From assembly GCA_043747595.1 (NCBI GenBank), contig JAYTOX010000017.1:1-18901 (forward strand): DNA of 18,901 nt. The letters are read 5' to 3'. The stretch comes from JADKIH01 sp043747595. GTDB lineage: Bacteria; Bacteroidota; Bacteroidia; AKYH767-A; 2013-40CM-41-45. The notes under the pieces are model-generated. The model ran no database searches and had not been told where the DNA came from. It worked only from the letters and a program-made list of their open reading frames with translations. The position numbers were made by a program, and so were the translations under genes. Numbering within the stretch: position 1 is the stretch's first letter; each line of letters opens with the position of its first letter. Below are positions 15,565-18,901 of the stretch, piece by piece.

Positions 15565-18381
15565 TTAGCGTGATAAATATAAATTGCGTTCTGAATATAT
15601 TTTTTGGAAGAATTCGTCATTTAAGTCATCTATAAAATAGATAGCCTCACCGGTCGATTTCATTTCCGGCCCTAGTTCTTTATTTACATCTAAGAATTTA
15701 TTGAACGAGAAAACCGGTACTTTGATCGCATACCCTGACTTTCTAGGATTAAAGTTGAAGTCAGTTACTTTATTCACGCCAAGCATCACTTTTGTTGCGT
15801 AGTTAACATACGGTTCGTTGTAAGCTTTCGCTATGAATGGTACCGTTCGCGATGCACGCGGATTCGCTTCGATCACATACACAATTTCATTCTTAATGGC
15901 GAATTGTATATTGATAAGTCCAATAACTTTCATTGCCTTTGCAATACGATGAGTAATTTCTTCAATCTGTTTAATCACATTATCGCTTAAATCAAATGGC
16001 GGAAGTACAGCATTGCTATCACCACTATGAATTCCGGCCGGCTCAATGTGTTCCATAATTCCTATGATATAAACATTTTCTCCGTCACAAATAGCATCGG
16101 CCTCCGCTTCAATGGCATTTTGTAAAAAGTGATCGAGCAAAATTTTATTATCGGGAATATCGTGTAAAATTTTAATTACATGTGTTTCTAATTCATCGTC
16201 GTTGATTACGATTTTCATACTTTGACCACCTAATACATACGAGGGACGAACCAATAACGGGAACCCTATTTCTTTCGAAAGTCCTCTTACTTGATCTGTA
16301 TTTTCAACTACTGCAAATTTCGGATAAGGAATTCCCAGCTGCTGTAAGAGTGTAGAGAATCGACCGCGATCTTCAGCAAGGTCGAGCGATTCAAACGTTG
16401 TTCCAATAATTTTTATTCCGTACTTATTTAATTTTTCAGCTAACTTCAAAGCAGTTTGTCCGCCTAGCTGAACAATGACCCCTTCCGGTTTTTCGTGTTC
16501 GATAATCTCATAAATATGCTCCCAGAAAACAGGTTCGAAATAAAGTTTATCGGAAATGTCAAAATCTGTTGAAACTGTTTCAGGATTACAATTGATCATG
16601 ATCGTTTCGTAGCCACATTCTTTGGCAGCAAGTACACCATGTACACAACTATAATCAAATTCAATTCCTTGCCCTATACGATTTGGTCCGGAGCCAAGAA
16701 TAATTATTTTCTTTTTGTCTGAACGATGACTTTCATTTTCTTCGTCGAATGTAGAATAGTAATACGGTGTTTTAGCTTCGAACTCAGCAGCGCACGTATC
16801 AACCATTTTCCATACTCTACGAATACCTAATTCTCCACGCTTTTTGAAGACTTGACTTTCTAAACAACGAAGTAGATGAGCGACCTGTCGATCTGCATAT
16901 CCTTTCTTCTTAGCTTCCATCAATAGTTCGCGAGGAATGGAATCGACTGTAAATTTTTCTATTTCTTTTTCGAGTTGAATCAATTCTTCTATTTGACGAA
17001 GAAACCACGAGTCAATCTTTGTTAATCGCTGAATTGTTTGAAATGGAATTCCCAACTTAAACGCATCGTAAATATGGAACAATCGATTCCATCGTGGCTT
17101 TTCGAGACTATCTAGAATTTCATCTTGCTCACGTATTTCTCGTCCATCGGCACCAAGTCCATTACGTTTTATTTCGAGCGACTGACAAGCTTTTTGGAGA
17201 GCTTCTTGAAAACTTCTACCAATACCCATTGCTTCACCAACCGATTTCATTTGCAATCCTAGGTGACGATCAGTTCCTTGAAACTTATCGAAATTCCAAC
17301 GAGGAACTTTTACAATTACATAATCGAGTGTAGGTTCGAAAAAGGCAGACGTACTTTTTGTAATCTGATTTTTCAATTCATCGAGGTGATAACCGATAGC
17401 TAATTTAGTTGCAATTTTTGCAATTGGATATCCTGTTGCTTTAGAAGCCAAAGCAGAAGAGCGAGATACACGCGGGTTGATTTCAATTACTATTATTTCA
17501 GTTTCATCAAGAGGATTAACAGAAAACTGAATGTTACAACCCCCTGCGAAGTTTCCGATACCGTTCATGCATTTGATGGCTAGGTCGCGCATTAGCTGAT
17601 AGGTTACATCCGAGAGCGTCATAGCAGGAGCAACTGTGATTGAGTCGCCGGTATGAATTCCCATCGGATCAAAATTTTCTATTGAGCAAATGATGATCAC
17701 ATTTCCGGCAGCATCACGAAGAAGTTCCAGTTCAAATTCCTTCCAACCAGAAATAGATTGTTCAATAAGTACCTCATGAGTTGGCGACGCATGAAGACCA
17801 CGATGAAGAAATTCATCAAACTCTTCTTTCGTATGTACGAATCCACCGCCGGTACCACCAAGAGTGAAAGAAGGACGTATTACAAGAGGGAAACCAATTT
17901 CTTGTGCAATTTCTTTTCCTTCCAGAAAAGAAGTAGCTGTTCTACCTTTACAAACACCGGCCTTTAATTCAATCATTCTCAATCTGAATTTCTCCCGATC
18001 TTCAGTGGTATTGATAGCATCTATATCGACACCAATAATGCGTACACCATATTTGTTCCAGATGCCTGCTTTATCGCAATCAATAGCAAGGTTCAATGCT
18101 GTTTGTCCACCCATAGTTGGAAGAACTGCATCGATTTTATGCTGCTCGAGAATTTCGCTGATCGATTTTTTTGTGAGCGGCTTGAGATAAACATGATCGG
18201 CCGTAACAGGATCGGTCATGATTGTAGCAGGATTTGAATTGATAAGAATAACTTCAATTCCTTCTTCACGTAACGAACGAGCCGCTTGAGAACCTGAGTA
18301 ATCAAATTCGCAAGCTTGACCTATAACGATTGGGCCACTCCCGATAATAAGTACAGATTTAATGGAAATATCTCTTGGCAT
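15565..18381 (-). CDS. carB: Carbamoyl-phosphate synthase large subunit, lacking the MGS-like regulatory domain
   Basis: Makes carbamoyl phosphate from bicarbonate, ammonia (passed from CarA) and two ATP, for arginine and pyrimidine synthesis. The 938-residue product contains both ATP-grasp halves. Half one: GSGPIVIGQACEFDYSG (14-30), RPSFTLGGTGGG (169-180), EINPRVSRSSA (299-309). Half two: GSGPNRIGQGIEFDYS from about 563, RPSYVLGGQS at 712-721, EANPRASRT at 838-846. It ends soon after GPEMKSTGEA with an FIDDLNDEFFQKIYSERNLYLSR-type tail, where the 1073-residue E. coli enzyme continues into its allosteric MGS-like domain. I recall the same short ending in other Bacteroidota CarB proteins, so this is not a fresh truncation. 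No carA is in the window. The ATG gives the conserved MPRD start. DUF4834 follows after 4 bases. Confidence 0.95.
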   Translation of the reverse strand: MPRDISIKSVLIIGSGPIVIGQACEFDYSGSQAARSLREEGIEVILINSNPATIMTDPVTADHVYLKPLTKKSISEILEQHKIDAVLPTMGGQTALNLAIDCDKAGIWNKYGVRIIGVDIDAINTTEDREKFRLRMIELKAGVCKGRTATSFLEGKEIAQEIGFPLVIRPSFTLGGTGGGFVHTKEEFDEFLHRGLHASPTHEVLIEQSISGWKEFELELLRDAAGNVIIICSIENFDPMGIHTGDSITVAPAMTLSDVTYQLMRDLAIKCMNGIGNFAGGCNIQFSVNPLDETEIIVIEINPRVSRSSALASKATGYPIAKIATKLAIGYHLDELKNQITKSTSAFFEPTLDYVIVKVPRWNFDKFQGTDRHLGLQMKSVGEAMGIGRSFQEALQKACQSLEIKRNGLGADGREIREQDEILDSLEKPRWNRLFHIYDAFKLGIPFQTIQRLTKIDSWFLRQIEELIQLEKEIEKFTVDSIPRELLMEAKKKGYADRQVAHLLRCLESQVFKKRGELGIRRVWKMVDTCAAEFEAKTPYYYSTFDEENESHRSDKKKIIILGSGPNRIGQGIEFDYSCVHGVLAAKECGYETIMINCNPETVSTDFDISDKLYFEPVFWEHIYEIIEHEKPEGVIVQLGGQTALKLAEKLNKYGIKIIGTTFESLDLAEDRGRFSTLLQQLGIPYPKFAVVENTDQVRGLSKEIGFPLLVRPSYVLGGQSMKIVINDDELETHVIKILHDIPDNKILLDHFLQNAIEAEADAICDGENVYIIGIMEHIEPAGIHSGDSNAVLPPFDLSDNVIKQIEEITHRIAKAMKVIGLINIQFAIKNEIVYVIEANPRASRTVPFIAKAYNEPYVNYATKVMLGVNKVTDFNFNPRKSGYAIKVPVFSFNKFLDVNKELGPEMKSTGEAIYFIDDLNDEFFQKIYSERNLYLSR

Positions 18382-18400
18382 AAGGCTGAAAATTAGTAGA

Positions 18401-18431
18401 GACTTCCTGCCGACGACGGCTTTTAAAAGTC
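18401..18431 (-). promoter_or_regulatory. Possible structured element in the carB leader
   Basis: Between the putative -7 box and the carB ATG lie nested inverted repeats. An outer GACTT/AAGTC pair sits at 18401-18405 and 18427-18431. Inside is GCCG/CGGC at 18409-18412 and 18417-18420 with a 4-base loop. A CTTTTAAAAG palindrome overlaps the outer arm. This could fold in the mRNA leader or bind a repressor. The stems are short, so chance is possible. Confidence 0.25.
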
Positions 18432-18434
18432 AGG

Positions 18435-18442
18435 CAAAATTA
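18435..18442 (-). promoter_or_regulatory. Putative carB promoter -7 box
   Basis: Minus-strand TAATTTTG fully matches TAnnTTTG and lies about 54 bases upstream of the carB ATG, predicting a leader of roughly 50 bases. No TTTG is found 19 bases further upstream (the sequence there is A-rich), so the -33 half is not supported. Confidence 0.4.
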
Positions 18443-18590
18443 CATTTAAACTTCGTTTCTTTTTGATAATATTATCGACAAGGTGTTAATATTTAAAGAA
18501 AGAAAATACTTGCTTTTTAAATCTACGTTTTTCTCAGCAATTATGACAGTAGTCGCGAATCGACTTGATTGAAAACGTATCTTTACCCTT

Positions 18591-18901
18591 GTGAGATTAG
18601 AGTTGAAATTTGGTGATTCCGTAATTGAATTATTTGTTTTTGGCAATGGGCCTAAAAAGCTGATTGCTTTTCATGGTTTCGACAATGAAGCACAAGAATA
18701 TGAGCCGCTGTACACGTTGCTAGCAGAGTACACCATTATTTCTGTAAACTTATATTTTCATGGTGGCAGTTTCGCATCTTCAGAACACGTTCAAGCCGGA
18801 CTTAACGAAGCAAATTTCATTCAACTTCACAAGCAGATATTCGAGCGATTTCCTGCCGATCAATATGATTTAATTGGCTACAGTTTGGGAGGCCGAATTG
18901 C
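18591..18901 (+). CDS. Alpha/beta hydrolase, N-terminal part (runs off right edge)
   Basis: About 103 residues of an open frame reaching the window edge. HGF at about 28-30 in a KKLIAFHGFDNEA context is the oxyanion-hole strand-loop of alpha/beta hydrolases, and GYSLGGR near 96-102 is the nucleophile elbow with Ser98. The fold and catalytic type are therefore clear but the substrate is not. An in-frame stop at 18570-18572 limits the start. The first usual start codon after it is GTG at 18591; a TTG at 18603 is the next option. TATCTTTA at 18578-18585, one base off the -7 consensus, would place transcription start almost at the GTG. Divergent from carB with a 209-base spacer. Confidence 0.8.
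   Translation, partial: MRLELKFGDSVIELFVFGNGPKKLIAFHGFDNEAQEYEPLYTLLAEYTIISVNLYFHGGSFASSEHVQAGLNEANFIQLHKQIFERFPADQYDLIGYSLGGRI

Noticed and set aside
15565..15620. carB C-terminus lost by a frameshift
   Set aside because: Downstream sequence in the other frames encodes DUF4834 rather than an MGS-like domain, and the short ending fits the form I recall from related bacteria.
18446..18646. 66-residue minus-strand open frame upstream of carB
   Set aside because: It overlaps the start of the alpha/beta hydrolase gene and the putative carB promoter, and it has no family signature.

Overview
The window looks like a chromosomal segment from a member of the Bacteroidota. The evidence is a large secreted protein with a type IX secretion (T9SS) type B C-terminal domain, a DUF4834 protein, a short CarB ending in the form I associate with this phylum, low GC, and promoters that fit the Bacteroidota consensus (TTTG, 19 bases, TAnnTTTG). 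The genus cannot be told from the sequence.

Layout. (1) Positions 1-2694 carry a cyanophycin module: a left-truncated cyanophycin synthetase gene (cphA, minus strand) and a complete cyanophycinase gene (cphB, plus strand), transcribed divergently from a 190-base spacer. One gene makes the Asp-Arg storage polymer and the other degrades it. (2) Positions 2695-3300 are a gene-free, AT-rich spacer holding several 7-base-period tandem repeats. (3) Positions 3301-7212 encode a 1303-residue secreted protein with a signal peptide, a beta-propeller-like N-terminal part, PKD domains, three copies of a 147-residue Ig-like double unit, and the T9SS sorting domain. A near-perfect promoter precedes it. (4) Positions 7214-15192, all on the minus strand, form a tightly packed cell-surface or exopolysaccharide cluster. 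In transcription order it encodes a YfhO-family membrane protein, a family 4 glycosyltransferase, a glutamine-hydrolysing asparagine-synthase-like enzyme, a divergent polysaccharide deacetylase-like protein and a GNAT-type acyltransferase. Gaps are 1-14 bases, or the genes overlap. (5) Positions 15333-18381 hold a DUF4834 membrane protein gene and carB, also on the minus strand and upstream of the cluster. (6) Positions 18591-18901 are the start of a plus-strand alpha/beta hydrolase gene that runs off the right edge.

How the genes may work together. cphA and cphB form a nitrogen and carbon storage pair. carB supplies carbamoyl phosphate for arginine and pyrimidines, so it could indirectly feed cyanophycin, but nothing in the sequence ties the two loci together. 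The glycosyltransferase to GNAT block reads as a glycan assembly and modification operon. Its distal genes (deacetylase-like and GNAT) and the large secreted protein are visibly more AT-rich than carB, the glycosyltransferase gene and the cph genes, which suggests a variable or acquired segment. I found no RNA genes, CRISPR arrays or insertion sequences.
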